Part shown: positions 48,695 to 60,655 of the stretch, in pieces
Layout: each line of letters begins with the position of its first letter
Position numbering within the stretch: the first letter of the stretch is position 1
Assembly: GCF_933775445.1 (NCBI RefSeq)
Contig: NC_065876.1
Coordinates: forward strand, 19,282,001 to 19,346,000
DNA from: Argentina anserina
Taxonomy: Eukaryota > Streptophyta > Magnoliopsida > Rosales > Rosaceae
Length of the DNA stretch: 64,000 nt
Reading direction: 5' to 3'
The notes under the pieces: model-generated
The model's input: only the letters and a program-made list of their open reading frames with translations
What the model was told of the DNA's origin: nothing
The model's database searches: none
Translations under genes and position numbers: made by a program

Positions 48695-48793
48695 AATACA
48701 AAATTAGTAAAAATAGCAAACTAGAATTACTTTGTGAAAATAAAAATTACAACAAGAGTTCAAGACATGTAAGACTACCTCTCTCTCTCTCTC
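48572..48793. repeat. Tandem duplication of about 123 bp with (CT)n microsatellites
   Basis: 48572-48694 is repeated at 48695-48793 (shared AGCAAACTA, ATTACTTTGTGAAAATAAAA, GACATGTAAGACTACCT). Each copy ends in a (CT)n run: 48656-48690 (35 bp) and 48779-48792. Confidence 0.9.
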
Positions 48794-48830
48794 CTTCAGC
48801 TTTAAGGTGCAACTAAGTTAATCAAGTATA

Positions 48831-50604
48831 TGATAGGAGCACAAAGTGTGATGTTCTTAATGCATTTATGCCCTATTCTTACTCTTTCTTACCTCTTATT
48901 TAGTATGTTTTAGTTTCTTTTGTATGAATAATTGTCTAGATAGAGCTTATATCGATTATGAGTGAATTGATGATGAAATCGTGCTAAGTGTTAAGAATCT
49001 TTGTTGGGATATGATTCCTTGTTCGAGTAGGATTCATCCTTTCGTATTTCTTTGTTTCTAACGTACTTATTCTTATTAGGAAATACAAATCCATGTTGGA
49101 GAAGGAAAGCAATCCTAGTTCCACAAGGAAAAAGGAGAAAAAGATTTGCACTTAAAAGCCCAATTCATGCAAAAATCAAAATACTGTCAAGATTCGTAGT
49201 CTAACTTCGACGGGGTCCCTTGGATAGCTCCGATCGAGTTAGAAGACGTACATCATATGGATAGAAAGATGTGTGAGTCTAGTTTCTGTAGAATTTGTAA
49301 TCAAATCAATATCTTATTCCTACATGGAGATATGACCGAATCATTACTCGGAGATCCAGTGAGCTCGGCGGAATTATTTCAGCCATTGATTTGTTTTTGA
49401 TCCAAGGGCTATGAGGGAAACTTGGGACCTTGTTTCTCTTGCATATAGAGCACAAATATGTATCAGAATCTCCATAAATCCCTGCACCAAAGAATGTCAA
49501 AGAAGGCATGCAGCAAATTAATGAGAAGAGGTAAGAAAAATCAAACATGGCTGCAGCAATTAAAGACTTTTGCTGCCTCCCTAATTCAAAAGAAGAAATT
49601 TGTGCAAAAGAAATCAGCATTAAAGGAGGAAGAAGATATGCAATTAATGTCTAATCCTTATAGAAATCAGAATTCTGGTAGTGCAGATCATCCAACTTTG
49701 ACGGGTTCACCTGGATAACTGATTGAGAAAATCCATGACATATGGATGAAAAGCTATGACAGTCTATTTTCAAATGCCATTGAAATAAGCTCAATATCTA
49801 TTTTCTAGAGAAAGTTATGGCCAGAAAAAGGCACAAAGGTCAGATATGTTGAATTGAGAAAATCTAGGAAACCTCAACCAATTTCATTTCAACTTTGTGG
49901 ACTTTGTGGCCATCCTCACTTGGGTTTCTTCCTCTATATATAGCACCTCATTTCTACATAAAATGATCATCAACCTTACTCACAAGACTTGCTAAAGCTC
50001 TGCCCAAACACTTTCATTCACCAAGCACCATAGAATCTGAATTCACCACCCTTCACCATATTTTCTGTCCAAAGCTTGGGAGCCTAAGATACCATAGTCT
50101 TGAAGATTTCGCGCTACCTTTGTAAGAAACCTTGGGAGGAGAATTACAAAGTGTAACTCTATGATCTTCATGTTTAGTTTTCGGGTTTTTATATTCTTAT
50201 TCTTGGATGATTTATGTTTAGGTATTGTTAAAGTTATTTTTATTCTTGTCTATGAGTTATTTGTAACTTTTGAATGACATGATGAATTAAGGTTTTCAAT
50301 TTTAATTCAATGATTTTAGGTTTTATGCCATGAGTTTCTATTCATGTTTTTGATTAATTTTCGGTGTGTTCTTATATTGCATGTGTGACTAAGACAAGTA
50401 GTTGATGTTTCATATGTTAATCATTCAAAGCTAGCAACAATTATGATACAAGTAGTGGATTAATTATTTGTTCTTTGTTCTCCCACCGATTATGATCTTA
50501 AGTTTGACATTTGATAGGTGCTTTAAACATGTTGATTTTTCTTTGTGATACGTAATTGCATGATGAATTGGTATGTTAGATTTCGTAGCAAGACAAGTAG
50601 TTGA
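48831..50604 (+). mobile_element. Athila-type LTR, plus orientation (left arm of a palindrome)
   Basis: Starts TGATAGGAGCACAAAGTGTG, the same start as the LTR that ends at 21326, and follows that LTR through its TATA box (CTATATATAGCACC, near 49935). It breaks off at GACAAGTAGTTGAG (about 50604), before the U5 end. There is no primer site or body after it. Confidence 0.9.
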
Positions 50605-52621
50605 GATATATTTCGGATCAAACAAAAAATAAACCGGGGATCCAACCAGGGTAAAGAATCACAAACATTTAACAATGAATTCATAAGAGTTTAAAAGATT
50701 TGAGATATATTTCGGATCAAACAAAAAATAAACCTAAACTAATATATACATGTGATCAACCAACCAACACATAAGCAATTACCAAACAAATAACATAAGA
50801 ACAAAGGTAACGAAATCTAACATAAGCAATTACCAAACAAATAACAAAAGATTCAAGCTCAACTACTTGTCTTGCTACGAAATCTAACATACCAATTCAT
50901 CATGCAATTACGTATCACAAAGAGAAATCAACATGTTTAAAGCACCTATCCAATGTCGAACTTAAGATCATAATCGGTGGAGGAACAAAGGGGACAAAGA
51001 ATTAATCAACTACTTGTATCAAAATTGTTTTTAACTTTGAATAATTAACATATGCGACATCAACTATTTGTCTTAATCACACATGCAATATAAGAACACA
51101 TCGAAAATTAATTAAGAACATAAATTGAAACTCATGGCATAAAACCTAAAATTATTGAATAAAAATCGAAAACCTTATTTCAACATGTCATTCGAAAATT
51201 ACAAATATCTCATAGATAAGAATAAAAATAACTTTAACAAAACCTAAACATAAATCATCTAAGAACAAGAACATAAAAACCCGAAAACTAAACATGAAGA
51301 TCATAGAGTTACACTTATAATTCTCCTCCAAGGTTCCTTACAGTGGTAGCACAAGATCTTCAAGAGAATGGTATCCTAGGCTCCCAAGCTTTGGACAGAA
51401 AATATGGTGAAGGGTGGTGAATTCGGATTCTATGATGCTTGGTGAATGAAAGTGTTTGGGCAGAGCTTTGGCAAGTCTTGTGAGCAAGGTTGATGATCAT
51501 TTTATGTAGAAATGAGGTGCTATATATAGAGGAAGAAACCCAAGTGTGGATGGCCACAAAGTCCACAAAGTTGAAACCAAATTGGTTGAGGTTTCCTAGA
51601 TTCGGCAGATCTGACCTTTGTCCATAATTGTAGCCATAACTTTCTCATCCATATATCATGCATTTTCTCAATCATTTTGAGATGTCCAGGGGAGCCCGTC
51701 AAAGTTGGATGATCTGCACTGCCAGAATTCTGATTTCTATAAGGATTGCATATCTTTTGCATTAATTGCATATCTTCTTCCTCCTTTAATGCTGATTTCT
51801 TTTGCACAAATTTCTTCCTTTGAATTAGGGAGGCAGCAAAAGTATTAATTGTTGCACCCATGTTTGATTTTTCTTACCTCTCCTCATTAAATTTGCTGCA
51901 TGCCTTCTTTGACTTCCTTGCCTCTTCTCATTTAATTTGCTGCATGCCTTCTTTGACATTCTTTGGTGCAGGGATTTATGGAGATTCTGATACATATTTG
52001 TGCTCTATATGCAGGAGAAACAAGGTCCCAAGTTTCCATCATAGCCCTTGGATCAAAAGCAAATCAATGGCTGAGATAATTCCGCCGAGCTCAGTGGACC
52101 TCCGATCAATGATTCGGTCATATCTCCATGTAGGAATAAGATATTGATTTGATTCCAAATCATACAGAAACTAGACTCACATAGATTTCTATCCATATAA
52201 GTCACATCTTCTAACTCGATCGGAGCTATCCAGGGGACCCCGTCGAAGTTGGACTACGAATCTTGACAGCATTTCCATTTTTGCATTGATTGGGCTTTTA
52301 AGTGCAAATCTTCTTCTCCTTTTTCCTTGTGGAACTAGGAAGCTTTCCTTCTCAAACATGGATTGGTATTTCCTAATAAGAATAAGTACATTAGAAACAA
52401 AGAAATACGAAATGATGAATCCTACTGGAACAAGGAATCATATCTCAACAAGGATTCTTAACATTTAGCACGATTTCATCATCAATTCACTCATAATTGA
52501 TATAAGCTCTACCTAGACACTTATTCATACAAAAGAAACTAAAATATACTATATAAGAGGTAACAAAGAGTAAGAATATGGCATAATCACATTAAGAACG
52601 TCACACTTTGTGCTCCTATCA
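50605..52621 (-). mobile_element. Athila-type LTR, minus orientation (right arm of a palindrome)
   Basis: The reverse complement of the same LTR, ending TGCTCCTATCA at 52621. It begins about 80 bp short of the U5 terminus. At the junction a 34-bp stretch (TGAGATATATTTCGGATC...) occurs at 50602 and again at 50701, and a shorter block (AAGCAATTACCAAACAAATAAC) repeats near 50765 and 50823. The arms look about 95% alike by eye. Confidence 0.9.
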
Positions 52622-53264
52622 ATTGATCAGTCCGCTTTATTAAGATAATCAAATGGCATAAGAGCCATGGTCAAGTGACTTAAGTTTTAAGTTCAGACCT
52701 TGATTAATCAATCTGGGGAAATATTGTATATGAAAAGAAGCTAGAAAGATGAATTTAGTATTACTTACATAGTTGATAGCTTCAAAGATGGTGATGCGAG
52801 AGAAGGATCCTCAAGCTAAGGATGACGACACATGTGAGAAATTCTAAAGTTTATGCAGTGTTCTAAATATCAGCAATATATATTTTTTGTTTCCAATATG
52901 ATAACTTGCTTAACGCCTCAATATATCGGTTAATGCAAAATATCGGCCAACTCGCGATATATCAGGTCAAACTTGTTTGACCAAATATTTCGGTGCTTTT
53001 TTTGTTAAACGCTGTCGTTTTTGAAATTTTTTGAAGAGATGCATCGACTTTCTTCGCACTTTCGCAGCTTCACTGCTTCACATCCTTCAATTCAAAATTT
53101 CAGATCTCAGATTGAGAGAAGAAAAGAGAGCAGCCGAGCCATCCGAGCGTCACTCCATTCCCCATCTGAAAAGGCATCCATACGTGCTGTGGCGCCGTCG
53201 GAGGTCGGAACTGAAGGAGAATCGCCAGTGTTGGTTGCATCACTTAAGTATGATTATGTGTATT
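52622..53264 (+). other. Unassigned region with a possible gene fragment
   Basis: AT-rich DNA. From about 53031 to 53250 it changes to an exon-like composition with two overlapping plus-strand frames. I recognise no domain, and it is cut by the LTR that follows. Confidence 0.3.
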
Positions 53265-55136
53265 TGTGTGTGAAGCTACATACTCCCAGGTATAGGAGGT
53301 CAAGTTTTAGTAAGGGAAAGTGTAGAGTATCGTACCCAAGGAATTGGAGGAAACTCAACTCTAACTAGATTTCCGCAAGAAAAACATGCATTCTAATGTT
53401 TTATAAGTTCACAACTTTAGCCCTTTGGAATCTAAGAGTCATGGAGATGGTATTAACAAGTGGTAGTGAATCAACCTGGTTGATTTTAGAATTAAGATAA
53501 ACAAACTAATTCTTGCACAAAAACAACAAAGAAAGGTAACTATAGAGATATAATCAAAAGAGGAGCCAAGACTTAGGCATTGCACCTAGCCTTACTCATG
53601 CATAAATGTAACTCAAAATTAATGCATAAACATATTTGACAAACTTCCCCCTAGTGCTTTGGTGAAGCTACCAAGAAACCAACTAATAATGCAATTTAAC
53701 AAAGTCTTTTGGAGTCAAATTAAATCACACAACTTTAGTCTCAATTATATTACCTTATAATACAAGTGGGCTATGTACCACAAACATAACACCCCCTTAG
53801 AGTAATTACACTCATGGCACAAGCATTAAGTTGAAGGTAAGAAATACAAGCAACTTAATATTTCCCGTAAGAAACACTAAGGCACCACCTAAAGACTACC
53901 CATGCTCACGGATTCAAGAAGTGTCAAGATCAAGTTCCAATTCATTAATTACCTAAACATGTTCTTAGGTGACAAAACTAGCAACACATTTAGTAAACAT
54001 TTTAAGTGTAGAAGCCCATAGATTCAACATAAATTAAGAGTAAAATGAATTCATTAGCACATGAGTTTGACTAGGGCTAGCCTAGCCTCAAATCCAACTA
54101 CTCACAACCCATTAAATACAATAAACCCTTGAAAATAAAATACATCAAAAAAGAGTAGAGATAAGAGATTACCAAGGGTTTGGTACAAATGATACCAAAC
54201 CGTACCTCTAAAGGTTCACTACCCACAAAGATGTCGAAATAAAGTGCTTCTAAGTATGGTATTAATGAGTTCTAACAAAGGAAGAACTCCATAAACACCA
54301 TACTTTTTCCACACAATCTAGGAACAAAGAACAAAGGGTTGAGGATGATTATAAGTAGAGGATGAAGATAGTGAAGTGAGTATGGCTTTGGTAAACCCCC
54401 CACACTATCACAACTCTTTACTTCAACCCAAATCTATGAAACAAGTTTGTGATTGATCGAAGGTGTAAAGAATCTTTGGTTTTGGTGAAAACCCAAGACA
54501 CTTTACACTTCTCTCTACACAACTTCATATCTATGACTTAGGCCTAAGAAAACTATGTTAAAACTATGGAAAATATGAAGTTTTGATGGAGTTTTAGTGT
54601 GCTAAAAGAGGTTGCAAGAATTTGGGAAGATAGAGGGTATTTAAAGGCCTTAGGGTCACAAATGAAGGGTAAAGATGTAAGGGGATGAATGGCTAGATAT
54701 GGTGGACAAATGTGGAAGCACAAATTGTGGATCTTGTTCTTGAAATTGTCTCTTTCATTTGTCTTCTTCTATTTAAAATTTGAATTGTAAATTAAAATCC
54801 ACAATTTATGATTCACCAATGCTCTATTAACTTATTGACTTCAGCACCACCATTTCCGGCAACCACATTCTCATCGCCGGAGTTTAACCAGCATTTTCTG
54901 GCATTGACTTCTGTTTTCTTGTGAAATCTCCACATTTACTCTTTTTGGCTTGAAACTTTCACCCGAATCCAAAATGTGCGCTAAATCCACTCATTTTGAC
55001 GCGTTTCTAATCATTTGCACATTTTCCTAGCATGAGTAGAAAACATAATAAGAAATTGATAAATATACAAAAAGATAAAGCAAAAAAATAAGAATAAGAA
55101 TAAGGCAAACATTACTAGGTTAATAGTAACCTAACA
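53265..55136 (-). mobile_element. 3' LTR of a second Athila-like element, about 1.87 kb
   Basis: The right edge is clear: the minus strand reads AAGTGTGAGGTAGTT (polypurine tract) and then TGTTAGGTTACT. The left edge is uncertain (53265-53271, a TG repeat). The stretch GTAGAGTATCGTACCCAAGGA near 53320 resembles the CGATACTATAC motif near the U5 end of Athila-like LTRs. The family differs from the LTRs at 18978 and 48831. Confidence 0.7.
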
Positions 55137-57276
55137 AACTACCTCACACTTAGACTTTGTTTGTCCTCAAACAAATAAAAACTAAAGTAACACAACCAAA
55201 CTAAATCGGTCACTTGCTTCCATCTTGAATTCAACCAATTTCCTTTAAATAACCATGATATCAATTGAGCATGATTAGAGACTAAATTTTCAAAATGCAA
55301 GGCTAATAAATGGATTTGGAAGGTCATACTCAATAAAGTATATGTATGTGTATGTCATGTGTACCACCTTAAAGTCATTCATATACGATTAACTTGGACT
55401 ACATTTGCCTAAACATCAAACTCATATGGATACACTCATTTTCACTCAAGTGTTTTTGGTTAGTGTTTACACTCAAAAGCAATTCAATGGACACACTTTC
55501 CATAGGCTTGCTCTTCAATCTTTTCTCCACAAGAGTTCTCTCGGATCACAAGGTCTTTTATTTTGGTTGTAATAAGGCTTAAGACGGGAGTTTAAGAAAT
55601 AAAAGGAAAGATATCACAAATTCTAAGCCTCCTAATAAGCAATTCTCTTGTTGAGATCCCATAATACACTTTTACAACTCTATGTGCTTTGTAACTTCTT
55701 CATTCCACAAGCCAACTACAACTAGACTACTAAATTATTCTCCTCACTCTTTTTTTTGGATTTTTTTTTCTTTTTTTTGTCCTTTTTTTTACAACAATTT
55801 TTTTTTCACTAGCACTAATTTTCGGTGACCCTAGTACATATTTGATTTTGAGTGATTCTTTTGATATTGTGGAGATATTTCTAGAGTCACCATTTTTCTT
55901 TTCCTTGGCTACACACAAAACTAATATACCCCACCTCACACTTATTCTTTTGAAATACCTCAAACTCATTTACAAGCACCAAACTAACAATAAGACTCAC
56001 ATTGTTTACAACTTGGCTTAGAGAGGAATAGAGAAAATTGTTTAAGTTTAAAAAGGGTAGACATATATAGTGCTAAAGAAATGAAAAGGCTAACACAAAA
56101 TTATATAGGCTCAAATTGGCTTACCAATGGATTTTTTTTGAAAGGATAAAAGCTATTTGGCCTTGGTGGATACCTAATGCCTTGGTCTTCTCCAATAACA
56201 ACTCATGCCTTGATAAAAAAAGTCTCGAAAGATTTAAAGCAAGTTCTAGATTGCAAGCACAATGAATGGATCACACAATGAAACAACTAGTGCATTAGAA
56301 ACTTGTATGCACTCTCATCGACTCAAAATCTGACATAGACATAGATTGTTTCAACAAATATAGTCCTCATCTTTCACACATGAATGAAATTAAAATGACA
56401 TAGGCAATATGACTCTAAACACATGTGAGCACAAAATGTCAAATCCTCCTATTAATAAAGCATTGATTTGTAACCGCTACACATGCTCAAAATCAATCTA
56501 TCCAAATATGATGATTGTTTTGTTATTGGCACCATCCAAGTAAACCACAAGCAAACTTGTTTTTTGCATTTTTCAAAATATCTTAATTTTTATGGATTTT
56601 TTTATTTTATAAAGTAAACATAAAAAAAATAAGGAATAAAATTACTTAGCCTTACACCTCACACTTAATTTACACATTGTCTTCAATGTGCCGTGAACAA
56701 TACTGAAATAAATATAAGGTATAAACTATGTTTATTAACTACTACATGCTAGTCAACACAAACTAATCAACACAATTACCTAACAAACACCTCACACTTA
56801 AAACATCATATAGTCCTTAATGTGTTATGAAGCTATTAAGATCCTATCAATGTTTTAGGGAGCATGCATTAGTAGGGTCACAACTAGCAATCAAAACAAC
56901 TAACTAATAAAGCAAGAGAGAGAAGGTAGTCAACTCACACTTAAACTTTAGATAATCATTTCAATAAAAGCTAAATCTTTTGTGTTTTATCCATTGGTCA
57001 AGGATGAAATGACTATCCAAACTCTCAATGTCATAATTTATTAACATGAAAACACAAACACAACTAATCATGCTTAGAAAAATGAGAGTGAAGGATAAAA
57101 AAAAACAAATTCTTTAAAGATCTCATGTAGCTCTATAATGCAAATTGTTGATGGTGAAAACCCACAAAGCCCCGTTGGGCCTTGCAATCGCTTAACTCTA
57201 TCTTATTGTGCTAACCCTTGGAGTCCGCCAAGATGGGTTTAAGTTTAAGGACATTAACAAGGTCCATAATGCTTCC
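55137..57276 (-). other. 3' internal region of the second Athila-like element
   Basis: No gene. It holds several copies of a minus-strand TAAGTGTGAGGT motif (55141, 55931, 56653 and 56787 on the plus strand as ACCTCACACTTA), often near a TTGAGGACAA-like sequence. A pyrimidine-rich block is at 55745-55810. Confidence 0.6.
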
Positions 57277-58721
57277 TCAAATGGTGAGAGGGTCCTCAAA
57301 GTACTTCACCTCCGCATAAGCATTTTTTGGTGCACTTTCTAGGTAAGGCTTTACTCGATGGCCATTAACTTTAAAGGTAGATCCATCTCTTAAGTTCTTC
57401 AATGTGACCGCCCCATGACTAAATACTTCAACAAGCTCAAATGGCCCAATCCACCTTGATCTTAGCTTGCCGGGAAACAACTTTAATTTGGAGTTCAAAA
57501 GAAGTACAAGTTTCCCAACGTCCAAGTCCTTGGTCTTGATCCTTTGATAATGAAATGCCTTAGTTTTCTCTTTATAAATATTTGCATTCTCATAGGCATC
57601 CATCTGAAGCTCCTCTAGGTCACAAAGCTATAACTTCCACTCCTCACCACACTTTTCTATGTCAAAATTGAGGGTCTTCAATGCCCAATAAGCCTTATGC
57701 TCTAACTCAACCGGCAAATGACAAGCCTTTCCATAAACAAGGCGATAAGGAGACATTCCAATAGGTGTTTTGAATGCGGTTCGGTAAGCCCATAGAGCAT
57801 CATCAAGCTTCATTGCCCAATCTTTTCTAGTTGTAGACACCACCTTTTCAAGGATGCTCTTTATCTCCCGGTTAGATATTTCAACTTGGTCACTTGTTTG
57901 GGGTGGTATGGTGTCGAGACTTTGTATTAATCGCATACATCTTCAATAAGGCTGCAAATGGCTTGTTCATAAAATGGGAGCCTCCATCATTAATTATTGC
58001 TCTAGGTGTGCCAAATCTTGTGAAGATGTGCTCTTTAAGGAACTTGAGCACAACCTTGTGGTCATTTGCCTTGGTGGCCACGGCCTCAACCCATTTGCTT
58101 ACATAATCAACTCCCACAAGGATATAGAGATAGCCATATGAACTTGGGAATGGTCCCATAAAGTCTATGCCACATACATCAAATATCTCCAGTTCAAGCA
58201 TATATTTCAAAGGCATTTGGTTTCTTGAGGAAATATTGCATACCGTTTGACAACAATCACAAGAGTTCACATAAGAATGGGCATCTTTAAATAATGAAGG
58301 CCACCAAAACCCACAATTAAGTACTTTTTGGGCCGTTTTCTTTCCTCCATGGTGACCGCCACAGGCTTGATCATAGCAAAATGATAAGACAGTTTGTATC
58401 TCTTCCACCGCAATGCACCTCCTCACCAATTGATCCTTGCATTTCTTGAATAAGTACGGATCATCCCAAAAGTAGTGTCTTGCTTCTTTAATGAGTCTCC
58501 TCCTTGTATGGAAATCAAAGGTCTTAGGAAAACATTTCCCCCTACTTGCTAAGAAGTTAACCAAATGTGCAAACTATGGTAGCTTTTTCTCAACAATGGA
58601 AAACAACCTCTCATCCAGAAATGATTCATTTAAAGGCACCCCATTATCTTTATTTTGATTAGTAAGTAGAGAGAGATGATCCGTTACCAAGTTAACCTTA
58701 CTGGGTGTTAGGGGCAAACAC
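57277..58721 (-). pseudogene. Second Athila-like integrase, broken and truncated
   Basis: Minus-strand frames, in order: [15 protein letters not shown], the zinc-binding [10 protein letters not shown]...CDCCQ, core [11 protein letters not shown] (first Asp), [11 protein letters not shown] (second Asp) and [11 protein letters not shown] (Glu), [33 protein letters not shown], then [13 protein letters not shown] frameshift near 57920 and a stop near 57628 break the frame. RNase H and RT are absent because the element is cut at about 58721 by another LTR. It is related to, but distinct from, the integrase at 10068-11167. Confidence 0.92.
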
Positions 58722-60655
58722 CCTTTCGTATTTCTTTGTTTCTAACGTACTTATTCTTATTAGGAAATATAAATCCATGTTGAAGAAAGAAAGCAATCCT
58801 AGTTGCGCAAGGAAAAAGGAGAAGAAGATATGCACTTAAAAGCCCAATCCATGCAAAAATCAAAATGCTATCAAGATTCGTAGTTCAACTTCGTCGGGCT
58901 CCCCTGGATAGCTCCGATTGAATTAGAAGATGTACCATATATGAATAGAAAGCTGTGTGAGTCTAGTTTAAGTAGGATTTGGAATTAAATTAATATCTTA
59001 TTCCTACAAGGAGATATGATCTAATCATTACTTGGAGGTCCAGTGAACTCGGCAGAATTATCCCAGCCACTAATTTGCTTTTGATCCAAGGGCTGTGAGG
59101 GAAAGTTGAGACCTTGTTTCTCCTATATATAAAGGCATGAATATATCTTAGAATCACCATAAATTCATGCACCAAAAAATGTCAAAGAAGTCATGCAGTA
59201 AATTAATGAGAAGAGGTCAGAAAAATCAAACATGGCTGCAACAATTAAGACTTTTGCTGCCTCCCTAATTCAAAGGAAGAAATATGTGCAAAAGAAATCA
59301 GCATTAAAAGATGAAGAAGATATACAATTAATGTCCAATCCTTATAGAAATCGGAATTCTGGTAGTGCAGGTCATCCAACTTTGACGGGCTCCCCTGGAC
59401 AGTTCAGAATGATTTAGAAAATGCATGATATATGGATGAAAAGCTATGAGAGTCTATTTTCAAATGCCATTGGAATCAGCTCAATATCTATTTTCTAGAG
59501 AAATGTATGGTCAGAACAAGGCATAAATGTCAGATCTGTCGAATTGAGAAAATCTAGGAAACCTCAACCAATTTCGTTTCAACTTTGTGGACTTTGTGGC
59601 CAGCCTCCCTTGGGTTTCTTCCTCTATATATAGTACCTCATTTTCACATAAAAACATCATCAAAATTGCACACAAGTATAGCTAAAGTTTTGCCCAAACA
59701 CTTTCATTCACCAAGAACCATAGAATCCGAATTCACCACCCTTCACTATATTTTTGTCCAAAGCTTGGGATCCTAGGATACCATACTCTTGATTTCGTGC
59801 TACATTTGTAAGGAACCTTGGGAGGTGAATTATAAAGTGTAACTCTATGATCTTCATGTTTAGTTTTCGGGTTTTTATGTTCTTGTTCTTGGATGATTTA
59901 TGTTTAGGTTTTGTTAAAGTTCTTTTTATTCTTGTCTATGAGATATTTGTAATTTTCGAATGACATGATGAATTAAGGTTTTCAATTTTTATTCAATGAT
60001 TTTAGGTTTTATGCCATGAGTTTCAATTTATGTTCTTAATTAATTTTCGATGTGTTCTTATATTGCATGTGTGATTAAGACAAGTAGTTGATGTTACATA
60101 TGTTAATCATTTAAAGTTGAAAATGATTTTGATACAAGTAGTTGATTAGTTATTTATTCTTTGTTCTCCCACCGATTATGATCTTAAGTTTGACATTGGA
60201 TAGGTGCTTTAAACATGTTGATTTCTCTTTGTGATACGTAATTGCATGATGAATTTATATGTTAGATTTCGTAGGAAGACAAGTAGTTGAGCTCGATAAT
60301 ATCCATGTATTAGGAACCAAGTAGGAACTTGATGCATGATTGAATTTAAGATGAACTATGATACTTACGGCATGAACATAATTGAGAGTAGATTTTGTTA
60401 CCTTTATTCTTATGTTATTTGTTTGGTAATTGCTTATGTGTTGGTTGGTTGATTACATGTATATATTAGTTTAAGTTTATTTTATGTTTCATCCGAAATA
60501 TATCCCAAAATCTTCAAATTCTTATGAATTCGTTGTTAAATATTTGTGATGCTTTGCCCTGGATGGATCCCCGATTTTTGAACGATACCCTTTTGCTTTA
60601 TACTACTAACGATGCTTACATGGTTAATATTGATCTCGAATAATCGAACCGATCA
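58722..60655 (+). mobile_element. Athila-type LTR, plus orientation, left end truncated
   Basis: Begins inside the LTR at CCTTTCGTATTTCTTTG (equivalent to 49039) and runs to the exact terminus CGAACCGATCA at 60655. There is no primer site after it. On its left is the second Athila integrase and on its right the chromovirus protease. Confidence 0.9.

Noticed and set aside
48825..52627. The inverted LTR pair as one giant TIR transposon
   Set aside because: Each arm is a known LTR with its own TATA box, and no target duplication is seen outside the arms.
57890..58106. Plus-strand frame over the second integrase
   Set aside because: It is a shadow of the minus-strand integrase, which carries clear catalytic motifs.
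59585..59776. Short frame in the Athila LTR that recurs in other copies
   Set aside because: It recurs because the LTR recurs, and the reading frame is altered between copies.
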